DNA of 64,000 nucleotides from Climacteris rufus (lineage: Eukaryota > Chordata > Aves > Passeriformes > Climacteridae): positions 4,010,244 to 4,074,243 of the forward strand of contig VZRZ01001998.1 in the NCBI GenBank assembly GCA_013398175.1, written 5' to 3'. The notes beneath the pieces were generated by a model, which was not told the DNA's origin, made no database searches, and saw only the letters and a list, made by a program, of their open reading frames with translations. The translations under genes were made by a program, and so were the position numbers. Each line of letters starts with the position of its first letter. Position 1 is the first letter of the stretch. This document shows positions 14,801-26,696 of this stretch, piece after piece.

Positions 14801-15883
14801 CAATCATGGGAAATGTGCTTTGAAATTTACATTTTTTTTTGGTTGGTTTTAAGGTACTTTAAAGGTAAACTGAAAAATTCCTCAAATAAGCAGCTAAAAG
14901 TAAAAAAAAGACAATAGGGAAAGGTTATGTTTCATTTCGAATTTCTCTGTCACTATGTCTATAAAAATACCAATGGGAACAATTACATAACTCCTCCCAA
15001 CTCTACCCTTTCCCTTGTTAGTTTCATATATTTACAGAGAAAATACCACAAGCCATGGAAATAGAAGTTAAATTTTGAGTTCACTCTGTTGATATCTCTT
15101 AAAAAATGAAAAAAATTAGATAAAAAATAGACATTTCTTCTTGTTTGAGGTCTTGCAACAGAGCTGTGCTTTGAGCACACCTACATTTACAGCAATGTTG
15201 TTGTTCCAAAGCCCCTTCAGAGAATCCTCGTGTTGGCATCGACATAGAGGGAAAAACTGGAGCATGAATAACTCCTGGAATCACAAAGCCATTAAGGCAT
15301 CACCAGCACCTCCTAACTGGGAGCAAGTTTGAGAGATCTTTCAGCAAAAATATAGGTCAGCATCTGCCACTCAGAGCCCCCTTGACAAAGCTCACTTGGA
15401 TGTGTTTAATTCCTGAGCTCATGTGCTGGTCCTCGTTTGCTAGGAGGGAATAAATTGGATGGAGCTGCTTATGGAATCAAACTAGGAAGTTTTTCCAAGT
15501 GCTGAGCGCTGAGTGCCAGTCACTGGATGAATTTACATCTAAAAAAAAAAAATTTAAGTAGTTTTCAAATCTAGATTTGATTGACTCACCATTCATGAAC
15601 CTCCTGAATAATTAAAATATTTTTTGATTGTTAGATATGACAACAAAAACATAAGATGCCAAGCTAATAAAGAGAATTATGCACAATTGTCACAAATATG
15701 CAGTTCAAACTAATTTTTCATTCCACAGGAGATTCCAAATATCTTCTTTATTCACACCAGCAAGAACTGGAACAACGTTACTGCCAGGGCTCTGCTCTGG
15801 GAATCATTCTTTAGGGCTGTGGCAAAAAGTTACCAGGGAGGAACACAGGGACTTTCTGATTATAAAAAGTGGAATTACTGCCA

Positions 15884-15958
15884 GATCAATCCATAGGAAA
15901 TGCATAAAATTGGTTATTGTATTAATCAATCCATAGGAAACACATAAAACTGGTTATG
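15884..15958. repeat. Two-copy 40-bp tandem duplication
   Basis: ATCAATCCATAGGAAA at 15884 recurs at 15924, followed in both copies by a related CATAAAA(T/C)TGGTTAT segment. The copies differ at a few bases, so this is an older local duplication, not an assembly error. Confidence 0.8.
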
Positions 15959-18068
15959 GACCACTGTAAGCCAATAAAACTTTCCTGTATTTCAAGTGGT
16001 AGGAGCTTCAGGAATAAAGAAATGAAGGCTGCACTCTTAATTCCCTGTATCTGTCTGTCCATAATAAATGTATTTCTGGAAATTGTTGCCCTGGTGTCTG
16101 CAATGGAGCCTTGAAAATAAATAAAATGAGAACCAACCTTGTTGTTGTGGGTTGGTTCACTTTGCTGACTGTGGATTTATCTGAAGATACTTTGGATTTG
16201 AGTGCCCTATGCTGCAGTTTTCAGTGCAGACACCTCATTTATTTACATTCTATTGATTCCTTCCTGAATGCTAAAACCAAAACCTGGACATTTTTAAAAT
16301 AACTTTAAAAAGCCAAAAGCAAACTTTAATGCCAAGACTGGTCTTGGAAAAACAACATGTTCACGATCAGATAGCAACACTCTTAATGATGTTTTAAAGT
16401 GTTACATTTGTCTATTTTAGCATTACAGTTGGTACATTTAAGCTGGATTTGTAGCAGTATTTCTGTGAGCAGCACAGGCAGAGGTTCACTCAGTCCTGCC
16501 CTGGGTTGCAGTCGGGAGATTTTCTCCACAGCAAAATCTGGAAATAGTTTTGGAGCAAAGCTGAAATGCTGTATAACCCTCAGCCAGAGCCATCACAGGG
16601 AGACAAAAGCTGAGCATTGTGTGTTATCCACTTTCTCCAGCAATATTCCAGTGTCATTCCTGGCAGGGATGTGGCAGCAGCTCCCAGAGCTCTGCCCTGC
16701 ACCTCAACCCTGATTTACCTGCAAACCTTCTGCTCCAAACTCCTGCCTGGGCTCTCTTCATGTCCCTGAGTTCCATTTCCCTTTTCCCATAGCAGAACAC
16801 AAGAATTGCATCCAATAGTGTTTCCCCTGGAAAAGGAATAAGTTGTAGCTCTGCCCAGGATGTGATGGTTCCTCTGACATGCCAAGGCACCCAGTAAAAC
16901 AGCCCTTTTTTCCATGAATATGTTATTTACGTGAGTATGTAAATAACACCTCGCCTGTCAGGCCTCCACCCTGCACATTTTGACCATTACTTGTTTGTTT
17001 AGAAGTCTAAACTTTTTCTAACTCTGAAAAACAATGGCTATAATATTAATATTTAAAAACTGCTCGATATGCCCCGGAAGCTCCTATTTAAACACTTTAC
17101 AATCAGGCTTTTTTTTTTTTAATCTCATTTCCCTTTTTTTTTTCCTCCAGCCCAAGACTCCTTTCAAGTGTTAGACAAATCTCCTGCAGTCTAACATCAA
17201 ACCATACTGACAGGAATAAGACTGCAAGGCTGCTGGCTCCTCTCAAGCAATGCCACCCATTGATCCATGAATAAATGTTCCAGCTTGGAGGCACATCTCT
17301 CTGAAAACTTATTCTCTTTGGAGATTCAAAGAAGAGCTCCTTGTCTGGTGCCTGAAGATCTGAAAACCTGCTGTAGTAACTGGGGGATTCAGCAACTTGA
17401 CATCATGGTTTGCAGCATTTGGCAGGATTTACCATCTCTTTTTTCTCAGGAAATAGCAGCAGAATTTCAGAAGAATCACATGCAAGATTTAAACACTCCA
17501 TTTTCACGTGTATTTTCAGCGTTCTGCTGCCAGTTTAATAATTGGTTTAAATAGAAACAAGCTTGTTTTCAGCCACTATATTATTATATTAGGTTATAAT
17601 TTATAATCATGAACCTACATTACAAAGGCCTTGCTTTCAGTTTGTTAACAAATACTCTTCAATGATATTGTACCAATAATTTACCTAAAAAATTCCTAGA
17701 GCACTGAGTTGCCTGCAAAATGCTGGGAGTATTGAAAATGTAACTGAAGTCTTCTAGAAATTATGCATTTAGAAAATCTTTGAGAAATTCTCTAATAAAA
17801 GTTTTGAGGTACGTGGTTTTGGTTTTACATAATGAATAGAACTTAAAATATATAACATTTTGCCCCAAAAGTCTCTGTGCAGTGGGAGCCTTGTTTTAAA
17901 TCCCAGGATTAGCTCCTGGAAACCAAGTCCTTCTAAGAACAGCAGTCCAAGGGATTCTGAATCATCTACTGGATCATAAATACAAAATAAACTTGTTTTC
18001 CATCTCTGTGGCATTCACAGCTTCAAACACTCACCACCACGGAGATACACAGGCTGCAAAAAGCTAAA

Positions 18069-18127
18069 AATATATATATATATANNNNNNNNNNNNNNNN
18101 NNNNNNNNNNNNNNTATATATATATAT
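18069..18127. repeat. (TA)n microsatellite interrupted by a 30-N gap
   Basis: TA dinucleotides flank a run of N from 18085 to 18114. The gap sits wholly inside the microsatellite, so its true length is unknown; nothing else appears to be missing. Confidence 0.95.
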
Positions 18128-19252
18128 GTAACAACAACATTTTCTGAAGTTTTGTGGCACTATTTTATTTTGGGTCAAGTGCTCCAGTTTGTAAACAAAG
18201 CTGAATGAGATGGTCTGGAAAAAAAGGGGGGAAGAAAGGAAAACAGCAAATGTAACTGGATTCCTGACTGAACCTTATGTGAAGAGCTGTGATGAATGCT
18301 GCTATAATATTTCAAATGCCAGTTGACAATAGTCTGCTGAAAAAGAGCTGGCTTTAGGAGATATTTACTCACGTCATTCTTGGCAAGAACTCAAAGTATG
18401 AGTCAGTCCTGGAACATTCATACTCCTGCTTACAGTTAAAAAGACATTCAGGTCTGACCATTAATACCCAATTCACATATAAAAATTGCTTTTCTACACG
18501 ATTATTTCTTAGATTCTAATATTTAAAGTAGATTTAATTTCTTTCTAAGGAAGAAAAAAAGTCTGTCTTGGAAGCAAGAAATTATTTGTGAAGCAAAAAT
18601 GGCAACGAGCACGGACTGAACCTGATTGAAATTTATCTGAGCTAAACAGTGGAACTGAAATATGGGTTGAAACTAAGCTGCCAAACTGCAGATGGAATCA
18701 AAGAAAACGAGAAGCTTTTACTTTCTGCAGAGCTATTTATCACAAAAGCTTGACTGCAGTGCATATGGATTGTAAGGGACCAGGAAAGGAGTGGGAAATA
18801 ATGCAGAAGTGCTTCCCTCAACAGCTTAAAAGTGATATGGCTTTAACTTCAATAGAACTCCTCATGTTTTAGAAAACTACATACAAAAAACTGACAGCAA
18901 ACGAGGAATTAAACTGTGGTTTGGTGTTTTATTCTATCACATTCTCTCAGGACATGACATAATTACAGTAATTTGTGTTTGATACATGAACAGACAGACC
19001 CACACCAAACAAACTGGGGCTGAATACAGGATTTTTTTTAGTCAGCAGTACCCAAGGGAGAAATTTCAAGTACTTCAGGGAGCTGTTCCTTCGGGCAGAA
19101 GGCACATAAAGCTGTTGGGAAGAAGATTATAGCAGGAAATCAAGGTGGGGATGAGGTTAGAAGTGGGTGTGGGGTGTTGTTGTTTAACAGTCAGTTCTTA
19201 ATCTGTGCTCAATTTAAGAAAGTAAACAGGCAAAGTGTTATATATAAAGTAT

Positions 19253-19316
19253 ATATGCATGTATGTGTGTGTGTGTGTTTATATGTATTTATTTTGTATG
19301 TATTTATGTATATAAG
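19253..19316. repeat. Compound (GT)n / (TATG)n microsatellite
   Basis: A run of about seven GT dinucleotides within a wider alternation of TATG and TATT tetramers. Simple sequence only. Confidence 0.8.
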
Positions 19317-20608
19317 GAGATACATCCTCATCCTCAGACACAAATCTGCATTTTTAAAATGTTAGTTATTTAAGTTTTAAAGCCACACAAAAAAAAAGCC
19401 CAGTATCATATACCTCACATCCATAGAAAAATCAGCAGCAAGTCTTGCTCGAGCGATTTGGTTTATCTTGGAGTCCCAGGCAATTAACTAAATGACCAAG
19501 TGTGTTATTTAATCAGTCACAAGTGCTGCAGCTTTGCTAAAAGTGCTGGAGGTGGTAATGAAAAACCAGAGTTTGTCAGAAATGTCCCCTCACATCTTTC
19601 TCCTCATATTGGAGATAAAAGAGGCTCTGGAGTCTTTTTGCAAGCAGCTTTCTGGAGGCTGCAGGGAGAGCTGGATCATAATCTCCAGGCTCTTTTCTGG
19701 CCTGAAATGTTGCTGTGTGCTCAGGATATTGGATGTTTAAGGCACGAATACCTGAGCAGATTGATCATATTTTCCAGTGTCAGCCTGGGACCCATCCTGC
19801 AACATAACCATTAAAATATGGCTTCTTGGAGCCAAGCAAATTTAGTAGTGTATTTAAAATAGTGCTATTTGCACATGCACATCTCTTTTCTAAAACCTGG
19901 GAGAATCAAAACCAAACTGTATTTGAGAAGCAAGCAAACAGCAAATAAATAAATGAGCCTTTTAAACCAGGATTTGTCCAATATTAACATTTACAGCAGT
20001 AGATGATACACAACAGATTATACACAAGAGATAATTTACAAGAGTAGATAATATAGATTTATGGAAATGTAATGGCTGATAGGTGAGTGCCACCCATCAC
20101 TTTCCTCCAGCCTGGTGCAGAAACAGTGCCAGACTCATGGCACAGACTTCTTTCCCCTTGGATTTTTTAAATGCTACTTAAAAACTTTAAAATGTACAAG
20201 ACAGAAAGCAGTGCTGGGCAAACAAGATAGAGACAACACACTGATTTCATGTTTTACTTGCCTGGCTTTCATTTGCTTTCAGATTATTTGGGGGGAAAGA
20301 AGCTCAGGAGAAAGGAATTTGTCAAATAAAAAAGGAAAAGATGGAAGCATCCCATGTCATGGGGAAAAATTGTACTGGTGAGAGGGAAAACCTGCAAATC
20401 CCTGCTGCCCCTGCATGTTAAAAATGATGGTGGAAAACTCAGACAAAACCAAATCTTTGGATCAGTCAGATTGTGCTGGCATTCCTATAATTGAATCTGC
20501 CCAATTTAAAAGCAGGAAGGTAAAACTTTGGGCATTACCAGTCCACAGGAATGTGGGTATTGATCTCTGTCAACACAAAGATGTTTGGCAATATTGAGAT
20601 ATAGAAAT

Positions 20609-20692
20609 GCACACACACATATTTATATATGCAAACACACAGATCTATAGATCTATATAGATATAGATATATTTAGATACATATATATTTAG
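20609..20692. repeat. Compound CA / ATAGATAT low-complexity repeat
   Basis: Short CA runs pass into degenerate GATA/ATATAG units (AGATCTATAG, ATAGATATAG). Low-complexity sequence. Confidence 0.75.
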
Positions 20693-22627
20693 ACAGGGAT
20701 GTGACTGTGCAGTTATCAATAAGGCAGGACTGCATTATTGAGGTTTATTTCTGAAGACTGAGTAGCTCAGTACTCAACTCTCACTTACATATTTATGTTG
20801 CTCCTTCTTTCCAGACAACTTACCTTTTGAGTGCTATTAAATATTTACTTGCTGTCAGGAGTAACAAGATGGAATAGGAGCTGACATTATCAAAAATAGT
20901 AGAGACACACTTAATCTTACTTCCTCACTAGTTTTATGAAAAAAGACATCATCTGCTAAATAATTTTGGTAGTTTTTCAGAACTTTGCAGAAAGCACTGA
21001 AGTTCAGCATAATTTCATTTTCCAAGGAGAGAGACAATTTCATAAATATTGATTTATTTCTCTGTGTAGCGCTTCAGAAAGTCACTGCCACATCATCCAT
21101 CTGTGCTCTCCCCGCCACCTCTCGAGGTCAGAACTGAAGAGCTGAAATTCAAAGTTTGCATTTCTGTAGCCTGATACAAAAGAAATAATCTTCCTCCTAA
21201 ACAGTAATGCCATTGTTCTTAGAAGGCATTTTGTGCTGATTTGGCACTGAAAAAGATGCCACTTGCAAGACTTTTTTTTTTTTAAATGTGTTTTGTCAAA
21301 CAATATTTATCTTACAGGGTGCTTGGTTACATTGTACATTTCTGGGTTTCATAGGTACAGAAGACAATGGATATTTAAACTATTAAACAACCAGCTGTCC
21401 TTACTTTTGGGACATCTTTATGAACCCAAATTGAGCTTTTGTTCTTTCGCCTCAGCTTTGCAATAAAGCTGTATAAATGATCCACATCATTTGCATTTCA
21501 TAGCACCCACATTATTTCCTTCATCCATTGCCTGAAAACCCAAAAGAAACAAGGCTGAACAAGGTATGAAACGAAACAACTGAGCCACTTCTTTCCAGTG
21601 CAGTTAATTGCAAAAAGTTCATTTGAATAAATAATTTAAATAATTTGGATAAAGCAGGAAGATCTGTTGGTGTAAATTACTGATGGTGGCACAACCTGAG
21701 GGACAATTTCCAGTCCTGCTGCAGGCACTGCTGCTTTGCACTGCCCCGAGAGTGGCTGCTGAGCCACTGGGATGTGACAGAGCTGTTGGGAGAAATTTGG
21801 GGTGTAACCCACTGGACTGGACTGAAATGAGCAGTGAAAGCCATCTAAACATGACTTTCTCTGTCAGGCTGAAGGATCCACCTGGAGTTTGGTGGCTTTG
21901 TCCTCCCAGCATTGCTGCAGAGCCTTGCACACTTCTGCTCCTCGAGGGAAAGCAGCGCCAGGAGTCATCTCTGCTGGGCTTGAGGCTGCTCAGAATTCCC
22001 TCAGTGCCTCCACCTGGAAAGCTGACAAGGACACCATCAGCTCCACCTCCTCTCTTCCTCCTCTTGTGGGTTTTGGGGTATTTTATGTAAATATTGCAGT
22101 GCCTGAGAGATCTAGCTTTTGTGTCAGCACTTGCAGCCATTCCCTGGTCCAAATGAATGCACCAAAATGTCATTTTCTGTCCTAGGGGCCATCCTTGTAA
22201 GACTTCAAGCTTCCACCACCAGGACTGGGTACTCTCAGTTTTAGGATGGACACTGCAAAGCCTGTGCACAGCCCTCAAGCCTGAAGATTCACTGGAAGAA
22301 CAAAGTCAAAATCCAAGATCACCTAAATGAGCCAGGATGTGAGTCCAGAGTTGGATGTGGAACTCTGGGCATTTCAGTGGCATGGTAAGAGGCACCAACA
22401 GGTGAATTTATCATGTTTCCATCAGGTCCTTGTCCTCTTGCAGAGGTTATTCATCCTTCCCCACCACATCTCTAGGCAGATGCACACATGTGGCTTTTCC
22501 TTAACCACTCCCAAAAAACTCCAGGTTAAACCCCGACCATTTCCAGTGTTCAAACTAATCCAGAGAATTTCCAGAGTTGAATTTCCACAGGAACAGACCC
22601 TGATGATAGCTGCTTGTCAAAACTGGA

Positions 22628-22720
22628 GTTACAGAATCATTGAGGTTGGAAAAGACTCCAAGATCACTGAGTCTTCTTCAGCTGGGGTAAACCAGCATTG
22701 CTCTGAGTGGAATATAGATC
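22628..22720 (-). mobile_element. CR1 LINE 3' fragment (short)
   Basis: The stretch starting ACAGAATCATTGAGGTTGG, then AAAAGACTCCAAGATCACTG, is the reverse complement of the avian CR1 3' end. Heavily 5'-truncated, as is usual for CR1; the boundary on the right is approximate. Confidence 0.75.
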
Positions 22721-22724
22721 CCTG

Positions 22725-25700
22725 AAGTATTAATACAGTTTTTAACACTCTCCCTCTCCTTTTAAAGGTTTTATGTCAATCACTGTGCCTGCTGGAAATA
22801 AAATACATCCAGATCATTTTCCCTTAGTGAGTTAGCTTTAGTTCTTCAGTTCATTCCTGAGAGTTCCTGAGTTAGGAAAGCTCCTCCTGTGAAAGGGTGA
22901 ACTGAAAGGCTGGAAAATTGTTTCAGGAAATTCTGTCTTAATAGAAGTTACTGATCTAAGCAGGCAGATATTGTCAGCTGCTATTCCTGCTTTATTAAAT
23001 ACAGCAGTCTCTGATTGCCCTGGGTATCAGGTAAATCATTCTGTTCCCAGAATTCAGAGTTCAGAGGCTGAGAACTTAATGCAGCAGTATAAATTTAGGC
23101 ATTCACTGCATAACCTTATGTCTGTTCTTTTCCAGTTGCAAACATGATCCTGCTAGAATCCCCCAGGTGCACAGCCCAGAACTCACCCTCATGATGTAAT
23201 CTTGCTTTTTCTGTGCTTCTCTTTCAATATTTTATTGATTACTGTGCCACTGTTTGAGATTCCCACTTTTCACCGTCATTCACTATGCATCTGCTTCTCC
23301 TTTAATATTCTAAATACTTCTTTAATACTGTCCTTTTTGGCAAATGTTACTGGGTTTACTTCCTCCATTATTCTGGAAAAATGCCAGCTACCTCTCTCCT
23401 CTGTGGTGTCTTTTTTTCCCTCTGAAACACACAGGCTGCTGGATGGTTTGCTTGCTGTGGTGATCTTGATGTGAACTGATTGTCCTTCATTAAGTGCACT
23501 GACTTTTGCTTCCAGCTTAGAAGGGAAAGGTGTTCACTTTGTGTGGGATTCAGGCCAGTGCCAACCTGAGCTGGAGTTCACCTTTTCTGTGTGAGCAGGA
23601 CCCTGAACTCCACTGAGTTCCAGGGGACTTGGCCATCTAAAAACCATTTACATCTCTTTTTGTCTACAGATGGAGACACATCCACCTGTCTGGGTTCTGA
23701 GAGTAGAAGTGTTTTAAGGAAAACTCATGGAAGGGCTCTGAGATAAAGCCTTTTTATCCCTGTAATTAAAATTTCTGTTGGAGCCTGACTGTATTTCCCA
23801 CTGTCACTGACACTCACAAGCAAACCCATGAGCCCCTTCTTTGCAGACACTGAATTCTGTGAATTTTGGTCCAACAACAGAGCCTTGGCAGCTGTAGACG
23901 CCTGGTATTGAGAGAGATGATTTGCTGAATATTCCTCTGTTGAGGGAGAGGCTTTGGAGAGGCTGGGATTTGCATAGCCTGTGCTGATGTGCAGTTTGCT
24001 GTGCTGGGGAACGAGGCTTCTTTGTGTGGGAGAAGAGCTGAGAGGAGCAGCACAGGGGTTCAGAGCCTTGCACACCCCTGGCAGCAAAAATCCCCTGCCA
24101 TCTGCAATGCCAGCCCAGCTTCTCTTTGCTCTGAGTTAATCAATATATGAGATATATATTTACAAAGTTACTGAGTGGCCCCAGCCTGTTCTAGTCACCC
24201 TTTTTCTGTTGTCACAAGCTTTGTGAGATGTCTGGGCTGAGGAAAATCTACTTCTTATTTGCTTTTATTTCACAAACAGCTGTGACATTAAAAGACACTC
24301 TCTTCATGCACCTCGTTTTCAAAGATTTTCTGTGCCCTCAGAGCTTAGTTTAGGATTCAATATGTTTTCAGAGAGCAAGCCCAACACTTCCTGCCTACAC
24401 AAAATGAAATATTACTTCATGTGCTTTCTGATTTGCTTCCTTTATAGTAACTTGATGTCCTCCAGTGAGCGAATATCACCATTTTTAGGCAAATTAAGCC
24501 TCCTCCCACACAGAGAAGTTCCATAACCATAATGTAAATACTGCTATGAAAATATTTGAGACTGGTTATAAACTAAAGGAAGAAATGTTATTTCTTTACG
24601 GGTGGAATAACATCAGAAGTTTTCAGCATTTGATGCACTCAGTGGTCATTTTGTCCGTCAAGGGGTCTTTCAGGCAAGACTTTAGGGAAGTAAACAGACA
24701 TTTTATCTATTCTATTTTACATTTCATTTGATCCAATTCTCATAATTCTTATGATTTCAAAGTTATTCCCAGAAATACAGAAATCAAAGGCAACTGGATG
24801 AGACAAATGCATTTTATTCTCCTGCAGAATAAGGCACCTATGGGGATAAACTAAATGTGACCCTGAGAGCTGTCAAGACAAATTAACTGGTCAAAACCCA
24901 TTTGAACAAATTCAAGTTAAACTGTGTAAAACTAAAAAGAGAGGTCTCTCTGCTGCCATACTTAACATTTAGACCTACAGTGTTTGAGGAGTCACATGCA
25001 CCTTTATTTTTTTTTTCCTAAAGGACAAACTTATTTAAAAAATAAACATTAATATCTGAAGCATTACTGAATCCTTGCCAGCAGCCAGAACAGGCTTGGA
25101 AAGTCAGGGGAAAAAAAGATTTCTTTTGAGATGGAAATTAACTCAGGAAAAATGATCAGGTCTGCCAAACTGGTAACGTGATGACTGGGAATTTCAGCTG
25201 TAAGCAAATCCGGTCTTAATTTTTCAGGCAGATGGCCCAAATGTCAAAGGACAGTGTTAAATCAGAGGTATTTGAACAGTTTTTGGTGAGAAAGGTGATC
25301 TCTCATGAAAAAACATCCAGACTACATCCTGAAAATTGGTTAAGTCATACTTGTGAAATTCAATGTGAACTGTAAATGCTCCTAATGGAGGCAAATTAAT
25401 TCAAGAATTAACACCAGAGGGAAGATGTTGTAGACACTCAGTGGGAGCTACTGACCACAACAGTGCACCAGATGTATCTCAAGTAAACAATACTTTGTTT
25501 TCCCAGACAGTGTTTCCCAGAAAAGGAAACAACTGGATTATAATTGTGCTGAAGGTTGCTTTGAAATCTGGGGCTTTTTCTTCTGGAATTGAGAAATCAT
25601 GTGGTCACTGGAGAGCCTTTCTGCTTTAGGAAAAGACATATCTTCAAAAGCTATAGAGAAAACCACATTCTGTAATTTGTTTTTGTGAGTTGAGCTTCCC

Positions 25701-25970
25701 TGGAGTTGCCATCTATCAAAAGGGGCAAGCACAAGTGTCCAAGGGAGCAGCCACAGAACCAGCCAGGAGTGTTCTCTGGCACCTGAAATCCACTTTTTCC
25801 TGGCTCTCAGCACAGATGAGTGATTTTGTGCAGCAGTTGTGCCTCCCTCTGCCATTTCTTTGGGTTCTTCACCCATAAAAGCCCCTTTGCTGCTTGTACT
25901 GATCTGTGCCAGGGCCTCTCCCTGAGGGGGCCACTCAGCACAGCAACCCCTCCGCAAAATGCAGCTCCCC
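22725..25970. other. Intronic stretch, no gene seen
   Basis: Ordinary AT-rich sequence. Short ORFs on both strands around 23725-24087 and 25538-25978 have no recognisable domain. Nothing else is supportable. Confidence 0.5.
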
Positions 25971-26696
25971 TTCATCATTCAGGGGTTTGTTTGCCTCTCA
26001 GCGTTCAACATTCAGGTGTTTGCCTCTCAGAACAACCAAGGGTTCAATATTCAGATGTTTGTTTGCCTCTCAGAACAACCAGGGGTTCAACATTCAGGTG
26101 TTTTTTTGCTTTTCAGAACAACCATCAGGTTCATCATTCAGGTCTTTGCCTCTCAGAACAACCACAGGTTGAACATTCAGGTGTTTGCCTCTCAGGGTTC
26201 AATATTCAGGTGTTTCCCTTTCAGGGTTCAACATTCAGGTGTTTCCCTCTCAGAACAACCACAGGGTTCATCATTCAGGTGTTTGTTTCCCTCTCAGAAC
26301 AACCACAGGGTTCATCATTCAGGTGTTTGTTTCCCTCTCAGAACAACCACAGAGTTCAACATTCAGGTGTTTGTTTCCCTCTCAGAACAACCACAGAGTT
26401 CAACATTCAGGTGTTTGTTTCCCTCTCAGGACAGCCACAGGGTTCAACATTCAGGTGTTTGCCTCTCAGGGTTCAATATTCAGGTGTTTCCCTCTCAGGG
26501 TTCAACATTCAGGTGCTTCCCTCTCAGAACAACCACAGGGTTCAACATTCAGGTGTTTGCCTCTCAGAACAACCAGAGGTTCAACATTCAGGTGTTTCCC
26601 TCTCAGAACAACCAGAGGTTCAACATTCAGGTGTTTCCCTCTCAGAACAACCAGAGGTTCATCATTCAGGTGTTTCCCTCTCAGAACAACCACGGG
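25971..26696. repeat. Minisatellite, 19 units of 29, about 40 or 44 bp
   Basis: Nineteen units share GTTCAACATTCAGGTGTTT, then a pyrimidine-rich CCCTCTCAG. They occur in three length classes: 29 bp (lacks the AACAACCACAG tail), about 39-40 bp, and 43-44 bp (extra TTTG or TTTC after GGTGTTTG). A short-short-long block (two 29-bp units then a 40-bp unit) appears twice, about 275 bp apart, so the array has higher-order structure. The unit has no stop codon in any plus-strand frame; mixed unit lengths keep overlapping frames open for over 900 bp, giving spurious ORFs of 218-319 codons. Confidence 0.95.

Larger units (their letters stand above)
5220..15880. other. Intronic stretch, no gene; small simple repeats only
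   Basis: AT-rich, with only short unrecognisable ORFs. Visible items: a (CAAA)n run at about 8364-8380, a duplicated ACTGTATTTATAAAT-type motif near 9045-9090, poly(T) near 7590-7605, poly(A) at about 10606-10622, G/T-rich sequence near 9520-9600, and a 20-bp TTAA-type run at 11828-11847. No retroelement ends recognised. Confidence 0.55.
15960..22625. other. Intronic stretch, no gene; contains an assembly gap and microsatellites
   Basis: No coding or mobile feature recognised apart from the simple repeats and N-gap listed separately. The region around 21680-22280 is somewhat richer in GC and has overlapping ORFs on both strands (up to 219 codons), but none shows a domain, low-divergence repeat or splice structure that would support a gene. 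Confidence 0.5.

Noticed and set aside
21619..22278. 219-codon minus-strand ORF overlapping plus-strand ORFs
   Set aside because: No recognisable domain, no splice or promoter context, and competing open frames on the other strand; likely chance in a GC-richer patch.
25971..26696. CRISPR-like regularly repeated array
   Set aside because: Units are contiguous without unique spacers, vary in length and lie in a vertebrate intron; this is a minisatellite.
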